Part shown: positions 44,972 to 53,311 of the stretch, piece after piece
Layout: every line of letters begins with the position of its first letter
Numbering within the stretch: the first letter of the stretch is position 1
Source of the DNA: Paenibacillus polymyxa
GTDB lineage: Bacteria > Bacillota > Bacilli > Paenibacillales > Paenibacillaceae
Assembly (NCBI RefSeq): GCF_015710975.1
Contig: NZ_CP049783.1
Coordinates: 2,415,501-2,479,500, forward strand
Direction of reading: 5' to 3'
DNA length: 64,000 bases
Made by a program: the position numbers and the translations under genes
The notes under the pieces: model-generated
The model's database searches: none
Seen by the model: only the letters and a program-made list of their open reading frames with translations
Told to the model about the DNA's origin: nothing

Positions 44972-47423
44972 CAAGCTTAGGTGGCAGGTTGGAGGAGTTT
45001 CAATTCGCCAAACCAAGAGAAGAATAAAAGAAGAGCGTCAGCGAATCGAACAACTGCAACAGCAGCTAGAGGCTCAGCGTGCAGAGCAGGCCCCGATACT
45101 GTACAAGCTTGATTTTCATATCGAAGAGTTGGAACGGCGACTGCAGGATACAGAACTTCGTATTCAGGCTTTACAGAATGCCAATGATACAGCAGCAGCT
45201 GTGGAACAATTGCTGGATGAAGGAATACAGGATGGACAGGTGCAGGAGGCGCAAGTCCAATATGCATCTGGGCAGGAACAAGCAGCGGCAGGAGCAGCTA
45301 TAGGTCTTGCTTCCAGTATCCCTGGTGCAGAAGGCGGAGAGGCGGCAGCAGGAACGCAGACCGGACGAAACGGCAAGGCCCGTCTGGGAGATCAACTGGT
45401 GGAGAACGGGATGATTACCCGGGATCAGCTGACAGATGCTATCCGCAACCAGAAGCGTTACGGTGGCAGACTGGGCGATATTCTTGTAGAGATGGGCTTC
45501 ATTACAGCTGAGCAGCTACAAGAGCAAATTGACGGTGATGAGTCCAAGGAGAGACTGGGCGATATGCTGGTTCGTTCCGGCTATATTACACCGGAGCAGC
45601 TAGAGCGTGCGCTCGAGTTCCAGGCGAAGAGCGGCGGACTGCTCGGCGACATCTTGCTATCATTGCAAATGTTGGAGCCAGCGGATTTGTACCGCGCGAT
45701 TGCTACACAGAACCGAATCGGGCGTATTGGTGAGGAGTTGGCGCTGGATGCGGCGTACAAGCTACCTGAGCAAGTGGCCATGGCTTATGGCGTGGTCGTC
45801 ATCCACCAATATATGAACCGCTATATTGTAGCGGTCAGTGATCCACTGCCAGAGGAGCGACGCTTGAAGCTGGAAGAAATTCTGGGTATGCCGGTAGAGC
45901 AAGTACTTGCAACGAAGGAAGAGATGGAGCAGCTCTGGGGTAAAATCTACGGTGAGGAAATGATGCAAGAGAGCACGACCGGGCTATTGGAAAAAGAACC
46001 GCATAATTCGGCGCGGACCACCTTTACCAAGGGACAGCTCTGGGTGTTTGCAGCTATGGGAATGATCACACTGCTTGGCCTCCTCTGGAACAGTTGGAAA
46101 ACGGTGCTGATCATTAATATGATGATTCAGCTGTTTTATTTTGCTATGACGCTATTCAAATTTGGTATTATCTATCTCGGTTCCCGGCGTGGGGCGCAGC
46201 TTCGCTTCACGAAGGAAGAGGTAGACGCCATGGATGAAAAAAGACTGCCGATCTATACGATTCTTGTTCCGATGTATAAGGAAGCGGGCGTGCTTCCGAT
46301 GTTGTTGCGGAATTTGGAACAGCTGGATTATCCAAAGTCCAAGCTGGATGTACGGCTGCTGATCGAAGAGGACGACATTGAGACGATTGAGCTGCTACGG
46401 GAAATGAAGCTGCCAGCGTATTACACGACACTGGTCGTGCCCGACGGCTTGCCGAAAACTAAGCCGAAGGCATGTAATTATGGACTTATTCGGGCCCGCG
46501 GCGAATTTGTCGTCATTTACGATGCTGAGGATCGCCCCGATGCTGACCAACTTAAAAAGGTCATTGCAGCGTTTGATTCACTGCCTGAGAATTATGCGTG
46601 TATTCAAGCGAAGCTCAATTATTTTAACAGCACACAAAATTTGCTGACCCGCTGGTTCACACAAGAATACAGTATGTGGTTCGAATTGCTGCTGCCAGGA
46701 ATTATGCAGTTAGACACCCCCATTCCGTTGGGCGGTACGTCCAATCATTTCCGGGTATCTGTATTGAAAGATATCAATGCGTGGGACCCCTATAATGTAA
46801 CCGAGGATGCCGATCTGGGCATTCGTCTGTATAAAGGTGGTTATAAAACGGCCATTGTCGATTCCCGCACATGGGAGGAAGCGAACAGCCGCGTGGGCAA
46901 TTGGATTCGTCAGCGTTCACGTTGGATCAAGGGATATATGCAGACATGGCTGGTTCATATGCGCAATCCGGTTAAGCTGGTGCGCGAAGTGGGCTGGAAA
47001 GGATTTTTCGGTTTTCAGGTGATGATTCTGGCGACTCCGATGTTGCCATTGCTAAACCCGATTTTTTGGGGCTTGCTTATTTTATGGTTTGGCTGGGAGT
47101 TGTCCTTTATTCCCAAGCTGTTCCCGGGTTATGTGTACTACTTGGCCAGCGCGGAATTTTATATCGGTAACTTTCTGTTCGTATTCAGTAATGTGGCCGG
47201 CATGTATTGGGTCATCGGTGAGCTGGAAGAACGCGGTGAACGAACATTTTCATACGCGATGGTCAAATATGGGCTACTCTCGCCGTTATATTGGGTACTT
47301 ATGAGTATAGCTGCGATAAAAGCAGCTTGGCAGCTTATAACCAAGCCGTTCTATTGGGAAAAGACGACGCATGGTCTGACCGATATGCATGACTTGGATG
47401 ATACCCCGGCACAGTCCTCCTGA
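44964..47423 (+). CDS. NfrB-like GT2 glycosyltransferase with MshEN c-di-GMP-binding motifs
   Basis: An 819-residue membrane glycosyltransferase. Residues ~15-75 are a coiled coil. Four MshEN-type motifs (RLGDxLVxxGxITxxQL...Q) lie at ~140-163, 169-189, 197-220 and 226-249; such motifs bind c-di-GMP in MshE. Two membrane segments follow (~357-405). The GT2 domain has YDAEDRPD (519-526), TED (613-615) and QRSRW (650-654), the cellulose-synthase set, then further membrane segments to ~790. E. coli NfrB combines the same two modules. The likely role is c-di-GMP-activated polysaccharide synthesis. ATG 44964 is chosen for GGGCGGGA upstream and overlap with the preceding stop. Polymer identity is unknown. 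Confidence 0.88.
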   Translation: MGDKLRWQVGGVSIRQTKRRIKEERQRIEQLQQQLEAQRAEQAPILYKLDFHIEELERRLQDTELRIQALQNANDTAAAVEQLLDEGIQDGQVQEAQVQYASGQEQAAAGAAIGLASSIPGAEGGEAAAGTQTGRNGKARLGDQLVENGMITRDQLTDAIRNQKRYGGRLGDILVEMGFITAEQLQEQIDGDESKERLGDMLVRSGYITPEQLERALEFQAKSGGLLGDILLSLQMLEPADLYRAIATQNRIGRIGEELALDAAYKLPEQVAMAYGVVVIHQYMNRYIVAVSDPLPEERRLKLEEILGMPVEQVLATKEEMEQLWGKIYGEEMMQESTTGLLEKEPHNSARTTFTKGQLWVFAAMGMITLLGLLWNSWKTVLIINMMIQLFYFAMTLFKFGIIYLGSRRGAQLRFTKEEVDAMDEKRLPIYTILVPMYKEAGVLPMLLRNLEQLDYPKSKLDVRLLIEEDDIETIELLREMKLPAYYTTLVVPDGLPKTKPKACNYGLIRARGEFVVIYDAEDRPDADQLKKVIAAFDSLPENYACIQAKLNYFNSTQNLLTRWFTQEYSMWFELLLPGIMQLDTPIPLGGTSNHFRVSVLKDINAWDPYNVTEDADLGIRLYKGGYKTAIVDSRTWEEANSRVGNWIRQRSRWIKGYMQTWLVHMRNPVKLVREVGWKGFFGFQVMILATPMLPLLNPIFWGLLILWFGWELSFIPKLFPGYVYYLASAEFYIGNFLFVFSNVAGMYWVIGELEERGERTFSYAMVKYGLLSPLYWVLMSIAAIKAAWQLITKPFYWEKTTHGLTDMHDLDDTPAQSS

Positions 47424-47446
47424 ATATGAAGAAAGAAGGAGCAAGA

Positions 47447-48454
47447 ATGGAGACCAAAAATCCTTTTTTATCCGTCGTCATTCCCATGTACAATGAAGGC
47501 TCACACCTTGAGCGTTCACTTAAGGTGATTGATGGGGTGCTGTCTGTCGTCACCTCACATTATGAGCTTATTATTGTAGATGATGGTTCCAAAGACGATA
47601 CGTGGCTCAAGTTGTCCGAATTGTCCCGTCGTATGCCCTCTTTGCTCGCACTCCGGCTGAGTCGGAATTTTGGTAAGGAGCTGGCGTTGTGCGCAGGTTT
47701 GGAAAATGCATCTGGCGATGCGATCATTGTCATGGACGGTGATCTGCAGCATCCTCCTGAGATGATCGGGGAAATGGTGCGTTTATGGCAGAATGAAGGT
47801 TATGATTTAGTTGAATGTGTGAAAGAATTTCGGGGAGAAGAGTCTGTAGGCAAAAAGCTCGGAGCTTCTTTGTTCTATGCAACCTTGAATCGTTTGACGG
47901 GCTTTAATCTAAAGGATGCCTCCGATTATAAGCTGCTGGATCGAAGAGTGGTGGATGCCTGGATGGCGATGCCAGAGCGTATGCCGTTTTTTCGCGGGAT
48001 GACCGCCTGGCTCGGTTTTCGTAAAACCCAGATTACATTCCGGGTGGCTCCACGAGAAGAGGGTCCAAGCCGCTGGAGTCCGTTAGGCCTATTTCGATTG
48101 GCTGCGGAAGCGATCGTTTCGTTTTCGACGGTACCTTTGCGGGTAGTGAGTTTAATGGGTCTCATTTTCATGCTGATTTCGGTCGTGTTGGGGATTCAAA
48201 CCTTAATGCACAAAATAACGGGTGACGCTGTGACCGGGTTTACCACTGTCATTTTACTGCTTTTGATTATCGGTAGTGTACTTATGCTGTCGATTGGAGT
48301 GGTAGGAGAATATATTGCCGCCATATATCACGAAGTCAAAGCCAGACCCCGTTATCTAATTGCAGATAAACGGGCGAATGCTGACCGACTGTGGGTGGAT
48401 AGGGAGTTTAATCAACATGATCAGACGTTCGTATCTAAAGTATCCAATCATTAA
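47447..48454 (+). CDS. GtrB/DPM1-like undecaprenyl-phosphate glycosyltransferase
   Basis: This enzyme would load a sugar onto undecaprenyl phosphate on the inner membrane face. From ATG 47447 (AAGGAG at 47436-47441) it has 335 residues. The GT-A domain shows LSVVIPMYNEGSHLERSL, LIIVDDGSKDDTW and IIVMDGDLQHPPE (DxD-type metal site). Two C-terminal membrane segments follow (VVSLMGLIFMLISVVLGIQT; VILLLLIIGSVLMLSIGVVG). This architecture is that of GtrB, CsbB and YkcC proteins of three-component glycosylation systems. The gene overlaps gtrA by 38 bases. Confidence 0.9.
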   Translation: METKNPFLSVVIPMYNEGSHLERSLKVIDGVLSVVTSHYELIIVDDGSKDDTWLKLSELSRRMPSLLALRLSRNFGKELALCAGLENASGDAIIVMDGDLQHPPEMIGEMVRLWQNEGYDLVECVKEFRGEESVGKKLGASLFYATLNRLTGFNLKDASDYKLLDRRVVDAWMAMPERMPFFRGMTAWLGFRKTQITFRVAPREEGPSRWSPLGLFRLAAEAIVSFSTVPLRVVSLMGLIFMLISVVLGIQTLMHKITGDAVTGFTTVILLLLIIGSVLMLSIGVVGEYIAAIYHEVKARPRYLIADKRANADRLWVDREFNQHDQTFVSKVSNH

Positions 48455-48836
48455 ATACGGTATTGTCGGACTGCTGGGTACAGGCATTCACGTCGGTGTA
48501 CTTGTGCTGCTGGTGGAGCTGTTTGCAATACCTGCAGTAACGGCTACTACCATAGGCTTTATCGTTACGTTGCTCGTTTCGTATGTGCTGAATCGTAACT
48601 GGACGTTCGAGCCTACCGGCGAAGGGAGCCGCACTCAGTTTCTTAAATATTTATTGGTCTGCACCTGCGGCTTGCTCCTGAATGCCGCTCTGATGTACGT
48701 AACCATTCACTGGATTGGTTGGTCGTATCTGATCGGTGAAGTCTTAACTACCATCATCGTGCCAGTTCATAATTATATCTGGAACCGCTATTGGATCTTC
48801 TCCGTTCCGCAACAGCGTCAGAAAGAGGTTTCATGA
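48417..48836 (+). CDS. GtrA-like flippase protein
   Basis: GtrA proteins are small four-helix membrane proteins thought to flip undecaprenyl-phosphate sugars. From ATG 48417 it has 139 residues; an upstream in-frame extension would overlap the preceding gene further and was not used. Four hydrophobic segments are clear: IIKYGIVGLLGTGIHVGVLV, TATTIGFIVTLLVSYVLNR, YLLVCTCGLLLNAALMYV and LIGEVLTTIIVPVHNYIWNR. NRNWTF is a family motif. The stop overlaps the next start (ATGA at 48833-48836). Confidence 0.9.
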   Translation: MIRRSYLKYPIIKYGIVGLLGTGIHVGVLVLLVELFAIPAVTATTIGFIVTLLVSYVLNRNWTFEPTGEGSRTQFLKYLLVCTCGLLLNAALMYVTIHWIGWSYLIGEVLTTIIVPVHNYIWNRYWIFSVPQQRQKEVS

Positions 48837-50434
48837 TCGTAAGGAAACATGGAAAGTTGTTGTCATTGTTTGCTTGTATTGCTGCTCTAGAATTAGCCGT
48901 GGGTGTTTATTTTGCATGGCATCTTGGCTATATGCATACCGATGCGCTCAGTCGAGTAGCAAATGCATTTTATGTACTGTATAGTCGTGATCCGCATTTG
49001 GGTGCTATTGGGTTTGTGTGGAATCCACTACCGAGTTTGATGGAACTCATTGTACTGTTGTTCTATCCATTGTTTCCCGCACTCGCTTCCCACGGGCTGG
49101 CAGCAGTGATTGTGAGCAGCCTGTTTGCTGGGGCGAGTGCAGCATTATTGTACGGGACGGGAAAAGAACTAGGGCTTCACGGTGTAACTAGTTTGCTAAT
49201 TGCGCTGTTATTTTCACTGAATCCGTTTATGTTTCTGTTTGGCTTCAACGGCTTGAGTGACTCGCCCTATATCTTTTTTATCCTGTTGACAGTGAGTCGA
49301 TTCTGTATGTGGCTTAAGGATCGCAAGGCGGCGAATTTGATCGTATCCGGTTTTGCGCTTGCATTGGCATTTTGGGTTCGCTACGAAGCAGTCCCACTGG
49401 GGGTTGCGCTGGCTTTGGGCGTATTACTGACGATTTTTTTTCTGCATCGGTGGCGTACAAACAGAGAGAACGTTAAAACGCAATTGTCTTTAAAAGAGCG
49501 CCTGTACAAGGTAGAAGCGACATGGCTTCTATTGTTGCTGCCGCTTGTCTTTTCCGGTTTGCTGTGGCTCTTTTTTAACTGGATTATCATGGGCGACCCG
49601 CTTTACTTTTTACGCTCGCAATATTCCAATTCCACACAATCAGCGGCTTTGCTGGAGGATCAACGCTTTGTAGAAATGTTTGCTCACCCTATGCTGATGC
49701 TAAAGTTTGTCGGGCAACGGACCTTATGGTATGCGGCTCCGTTGATTGCCGTTTTGCTTATACGCCTATTGGACAAACGTCTGTGGAGTTGGAGCACATT
49801 AACGCTGCTGGCTATTTTTTTATCAGTACCTGGGCTCCAGCTTTTACTGATGCTTAAGCATTCTTCGTTTGGCTGGTTCCGATATTTTATGTATGTATTT
49901 CCGATTACGGTTGCTTGGCTGCCGTATGAGCTTAGTCTGTTGAAGGGGAAAATGCGGGGGATCGGAATCTCACTGGTAACGGCAGGAATGTTGGCAACAG
50001 CAGGCTTGTTATCCTACGCACTGACGAATCCCGCGATTGCGGCGGATGAGCATAGCTATCTGACGCATAGTGGCAATGAAAGCTATACTCGACAAATTGT
50101 TGAACGGAAAATAGGGTCATGGCTGGATGAACATTATGGTTCATCTCTCATTTTGACAGATTCTTATACGGCCTATCCGATTATTTTGAGCAGTAAAATT
50201 CCGAAGAAGTTTATGATAACGAGTGATTATGATTTTGGGAAATCTTTAACGGATCTGCCCGCTTCCAAGGTGGATTATGTTTTGGTTACGCGCTTGGTAG
50301 AAGGGGTACCGCTGGATCAGGTGAACCGGAACTATCCTGATCTGTTTGAAAAGGGGGCGCCATGGGCCTCGTTGGTGCATGATTTTGACGGGGAGTGGCG
50401 ATTGTACAAGATAGAGCATGAAGAACTGCAATAA
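48833..50434 (+). CDS. GT-C-fold membrane glycosyltransferase (first copy)
   Basis: A 533-residue polytopic protein with ~11-12 membrane segments and a C-terminal extracytoplasmic domain (~410-533). The first outside loop has GYMHTDALSRVANAFYVLYS; the Asp resembles the catalytic Asp of GT-C enzymes (GT39/GT83 type), which take sugars from undecaprenyl phosphate and transfer them outside the membrane. It overlaps gtrA by four bases and completes a GtrB-GtrA-GT-C set. The acceptor (teichoic acid, exopolysaccharide or protein) is unknown. It is closely similar to the next gene along its whole length. ATG 48833 follows GAAAGAGG. Confidence 0.82.
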   Translation: MIVRKHGKLLSLFACIAALELAVGVYFAWHLGYMHTDALSRVANAFYVLYSRDPHLGAIGFVWNPLPSLMELIVLLFYPLFPALASHGLAAVIVSSLFAGASAALLYGTGKELGLHGVTSLLIALLFSLNPFMFLFGFNGLSDSPYIFFILLTVSRFCMWLKDRKAANLIVSGFALALAFWVRYEAVPLGVALALGVLLTIFFLHRWRTNRENVKTQLSLKERLYKVEATWLLLLLPLVFSGLLWLFFNWIIMGDPLYFLRSQYSNSTQSAALLEDQRFVEMFAHPMLMLKFVGQRTLWYAAPLIAVLLIRLLDKRLWSWSTLTLLAIFLSVPGLQLLLMLKHSSFGWFRYFMYVFPITVAWLPYELSLLKGKMRGIGISLVTAGMLATAGLLSYALTNPAIAADEHSYLTHSGNESYTRQIVERKIGSWLDEHYGSSLILTDSYTAYPIILSSKIPKKFMITSDYDFGKSLTDLPASKVDYVLVTRLVEGVPLDQVNRNYPDLFEKGAPWASLVHDFDGEWRLYKIEHEELQ

Positions 50435-50539
50435 TTTTATTGTATTTTAGTGCATCGTAGCGGAGGGAAGGATACAGCTGGAGGGCGTAAGCTCCCTACA
50501 GCTGCACCACCGCAAGAAGTTTGAGGGGGAACGAGAGGA

Positions 50540-52174
50540 ATGTCCTTTCGCAAATGGTCTGCAAGCAGATGGATGGCTATAGGTCTGTTTGTGTTTATAC
50601 TTGCATTGGAGCTATCTGCGGGCATCTATTTCAGCTATGTTCTGGGATATATGCACACAGACGCGCTCAGTCGGGTAGCTAACGCCTTTTATGTGCTGTA
50701 CAGCCGCGACCCGCATCTGGGCGCTATCGGATTTATCTGGAATCCACTACCCAGTCTTCTGGAAATGGTGATTCTATTGCTGTATCCAATCTTTCCGGCA
50801 TTAGCCTCCTATGGATTGGCTGCTGTTATTCTGAGTGCTACCTTTTCTGCTTTGACCGCTATGCTGCTATATCGGGCGGGTGTCAGAACAGGGATTAGCT
50901 CTAGGATGAGCTTGCTGCTAGCTTTGTTGTATGCACTGAATCCGTTTATTTTACTATTTGGTGCCAACGGTCTAAGCGATTCGTTATACATATATTTCAT
51001 TATGATGACGGTGATTGAATTTGCGCTGTGGCTCAAGGACCGCATGACGGCAAGTCTGATTGTTTCTGGGTTAGCACTTGCCATGGCGTTTTGGACTCGT
51101 TATGAAGCGGTGCCTCTGGGCGTGGCCATGGCTGTTGGCGTGGTCTTGGCGATTTTATTTCTTCATCGCAACTTGGGTAGACGTGAACTGGCCTTGCGGG
51201 AAAAGCTACATAAAGTCGAGGCAACCTGGTTGCTTCTTCTGCTCCCCGTGGTCTTTTCCGGACTGTTGTGGATTTTCTTTAACTATCTTATTATGGGGAA
51301 CGCTTTTTATTTCCTGAATTCAGAGTACTCGAACACGGCCCAATCGGCAGAGCTGCTGAATGATGATAAATTTGTAGAGATTTTCTCCAATCCGCTGGTG
51401 GCTTTGAAGTTTATTGCATCCAAAACTATCTGGTATTCTGTACCGTTGTTTGCTATTTTGTTCATTCGTCTGTTGAGTGGACGCTTGTTCCGGTGGGGAA
51501 CCTTGATTATTTTGTTATTGTTCCTGTCTGTACCAGGCTTGCAATTTTTACTTATGATGCGGCAATCCTCGTACGGTTGGTTCCGCTACTTTATGTATGT
51601 ATTCCCAATTACCGTAGCCTGGTTGCCTTATGAGTTGAGCCAGCTTCAGGGACGTTGGCGGAGGGCGGCCTTTGGTCTAGTGTCCGTCAGTCTGCTACTT
51701 ACCGCTGGATTACTCTCCTATGCGTTGACTCGCCCGGATATTGCACCGGATGAGAATAGCTTTCTCACACGCACGGGGAATGTAAACTATGTGAGACAAG
51801 AATCAGATCGTAAGATTGCCGTTTGGCTGGATGAGCATCTGCCGAAGTCTACCATTATGACAGATTCGGCTTCAGCCTACACGATGATCGTCTACAGCCA
51901 ATATCCCAAACGTTTTCTGATCACCAGTGATTATGCGTTCAATAAAGCATTAAGTTATCCGCAGGACAATCATGTGGACTATATCCTTGTACCTAAGATT
52001 ATGTCAGGCATGCCGCTGAGTAAGATTAATATGGTATATCCGAATTTATATGAGCATGGTGCCCCATGGGTTCAGCTTGAACGTGAGTTTAACGGCGAGT
52101 GGCGCCTGTATAAAGTGTTGCCTAAGGCACTAACTAATGGATCTCTAACGACGGAGACAACGACTAATCCCTGA
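50540..52174 (+). CDS. GT-C-fold membrane glycosyltransferase (second, paralogous copy)
   Basis: This 544-residue protein is a clear paralogue of the preceding gene. Shared stretches include MHTDALSRVANAFYVLYSRD, PHLGAIGF, KVEATWLLLLLP and WFRYFMYVFPITVAWLPYEL. Even the C-terminal soluble domain (MTDSASAYTMI, then GEWRLYKV) is conserved. It has ~11-12 membrane segments and the same loop-1 Asp. The duplication is diverged in hydrophobic stretches, so it is not recent. Different acceptor or donor specificity is a reasonable inference. GAGAGGA precedes ATG 50540. A hairpin (CAGCTG...CAGCTG) lies in the 105-base gap before it. Confidence 0.82.
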   Translation: MSFRKWSASRWMAIGLFVFILALELSAGIYFSYVLGYMHTDALSRVANAFYVLYSRDPHLGAIGFIWNPLPSLLEMVILLLYPIFPALASYGLAAVILSATFSALTAMLLYRAGVRTGISSRMSLLLALLYALNPFILLFGANGLSDSLYIYFIMMTVIEFALWLKDRMTASLIVSGLALAMAFWTRYEAVPLGVAMAVGVVLAILFLHRNLGRRELALREKLHKVEATWLLLLLPVVFSGLLWIFFNYLIMGNAFYFLNSEYSNTAQSAELLNDDKFVEIFSNPLVALKFIASKTIWYSVPLFAILFIRLLSGRLFRWGTLIILLLFLSVPGLQFLLMMRQSSYGWFRYFMYVFPITVAWLPYELSQLQGRWRRAAFGLVSVSLLLTAGLLSYALTRPDIAPDENSFLTRTGNVNYVRQESDRKIAVWLDEHLPKSTIMTDSASAYTMIVYSQYPKRFLITSDYAFNKALSYPQDNHVDYILVPKIMSGMPLSKINMVYPNLYEHGAPWVQLEREFNGEWRLYKVLPKALTNGSLTTETTTNP

Positions 52175-52190
52175 TGATAGGCATAACAAC

Positions 52191-52251
52191 AATCCCTGGA
52201 GCCTATTCCCTTCGCATGGTGCGAGGAGGAAGGCTGCGGGGATTTTTTTGC
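52191..52251 (+). terminator. Rho-independent terminator of the glycosylation cluster
   Basis: AATCCC (52191-52196) pairs with GGGGATT (52238-52244) and AGCCT/AGGCT form an inner helix; seven T's follow. It lies between convergent genes. Confidence 0.75.
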
Positions 52252-52255
52252 CTGT

Positions 52256-53044
52256 TTAGTGTCCTTTAAGCGGTAGCCATGCCAGTACATCCTGAATTTT
52301 GGCGTCCCAGTATCCCCATTCATGAGTTCCAGGACCTTCTTCGTAGGTCAGTGGAACTCCAAGAGAGGTGCATGTTTCACGAAAAGTCTGATTTCCCTTG
52401 TATAAGAAATCTTCCGTACCGCAGCATTGGTAGAGTCGGGGGAGTGAGGTCCCCGCGGTGGTATGACGTTGTAGCAGCTCCAGCAAATCGTGATCTGTTC
52501 CACGTATTTCATCTGGCCCGAAAATGTTAAGCCATTCCGCTGGACTCATGGCATTTTGCATAGGATCGGTACGGGATGCGTGTAAATCCATAACCCCCGA
52601 AAGACTGGCAGCGGCTGCAAAGCGTTCTGGGTGCTGGAGTGCCAGTTTGAAGGCACCATACCCCCCCATAGAAAGACCAGCTACAAAATTGTCTTCACGT
52701 TTGTCCGACAGAGGAAAGAATGAACGTGCCAAAGCCGGCAATTCTTCACTGATAAAGGTCCAATAAGCCGCTCCTTGCTCCATATTCGTATAGAAACTCC
52801 GATGTACCTGGGGCATGACGACGGCTAGGCCCATAGAGGCGACGTAGCGTTCAATCGAGGTTCGACGCAGCCAGGTTGAATCATCGTCCGACAGGCCATG
52901 CAGTAAATACAGTGTCGGATGTGGCCCTGTTCCTTGCTTGCCCTCCATTCCAATCTGTGAGCGGGTTGCCTGCGGAAGAATAACATTCATGGATGTGCTT
53001 AGACCAAGAACTTCCGAATAAAACTGACATTGAATTAGAGCCAT
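52256..53044 (-). CDS. Esterase of the tributyrin esterase/EsteraseD-like family
   Basis: A 262-residue cytosolic alpha/beta hydrolase. From the ATG at 53044 (AGAGG eight bases upstream; an earlier in-frame ATG at 53074 adds ten unusual residues) it shows [13 protein letters not shown] (oxyanion region, ~46-58), the nucleophile elbow [12 protein letters not shown] with Ser125, and a C-terminal GTHEWGYWD with the catalytic His. The family includes Firmicute tributyrin esterases and S-formylglutathione hydrolase relatives that cleave short acyl esters. No signal peptide. It might remove acyl decorations, but nothing ties it to the neighbouring glycosylation genes beyond proximity. Confidence 0.88.
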   Translation of the reverse strand: MALIQCQFYSEVLGLSTSMNVILPQATRSQIGMEGKQGTGPHPTLYLLHGLSDDDSTWLRRTSIERYVASMGLAVVMPQVHRSFYTNMEQGAAYWTFISEELPALARSFFPLSDKREDNFVAGLSMGGYGAFKLALQHPERFAAAASLSGVMDLHASRTDPMQNAMSPAEWLNIFGPDEIRGTDHDLLELLQRHTTAGTSLPRLYQCCGTEDFLYKGNQTFRETCTSLGVPLTYEEGPGTHEWGYWDAKIQDVLAWLPLKGH

Positions 53045-53311
53045 AAGAAAACCTCTTTTCCTAGGGGGTTGCAATCGCTTTGACCTGTCCCAGCCTACAA
53101 CTGATTATTCATTCAGTATACTTTAACCTGTCCAAATATACATATCCAAGTGAATGACTAGGCATTAAGTCCTGTTTCTTATTTATCCTACATTAGGAGG
53201 GGGTATGGTTATATGGGACGATTTTTTTAATTTAGGGGTTATTTGGGTTTGATTTCTGGTAAAGTGTTTAAAAAAGATTGATGAATCCAATCTGAGGGAG
53301 GAATTTATAGC

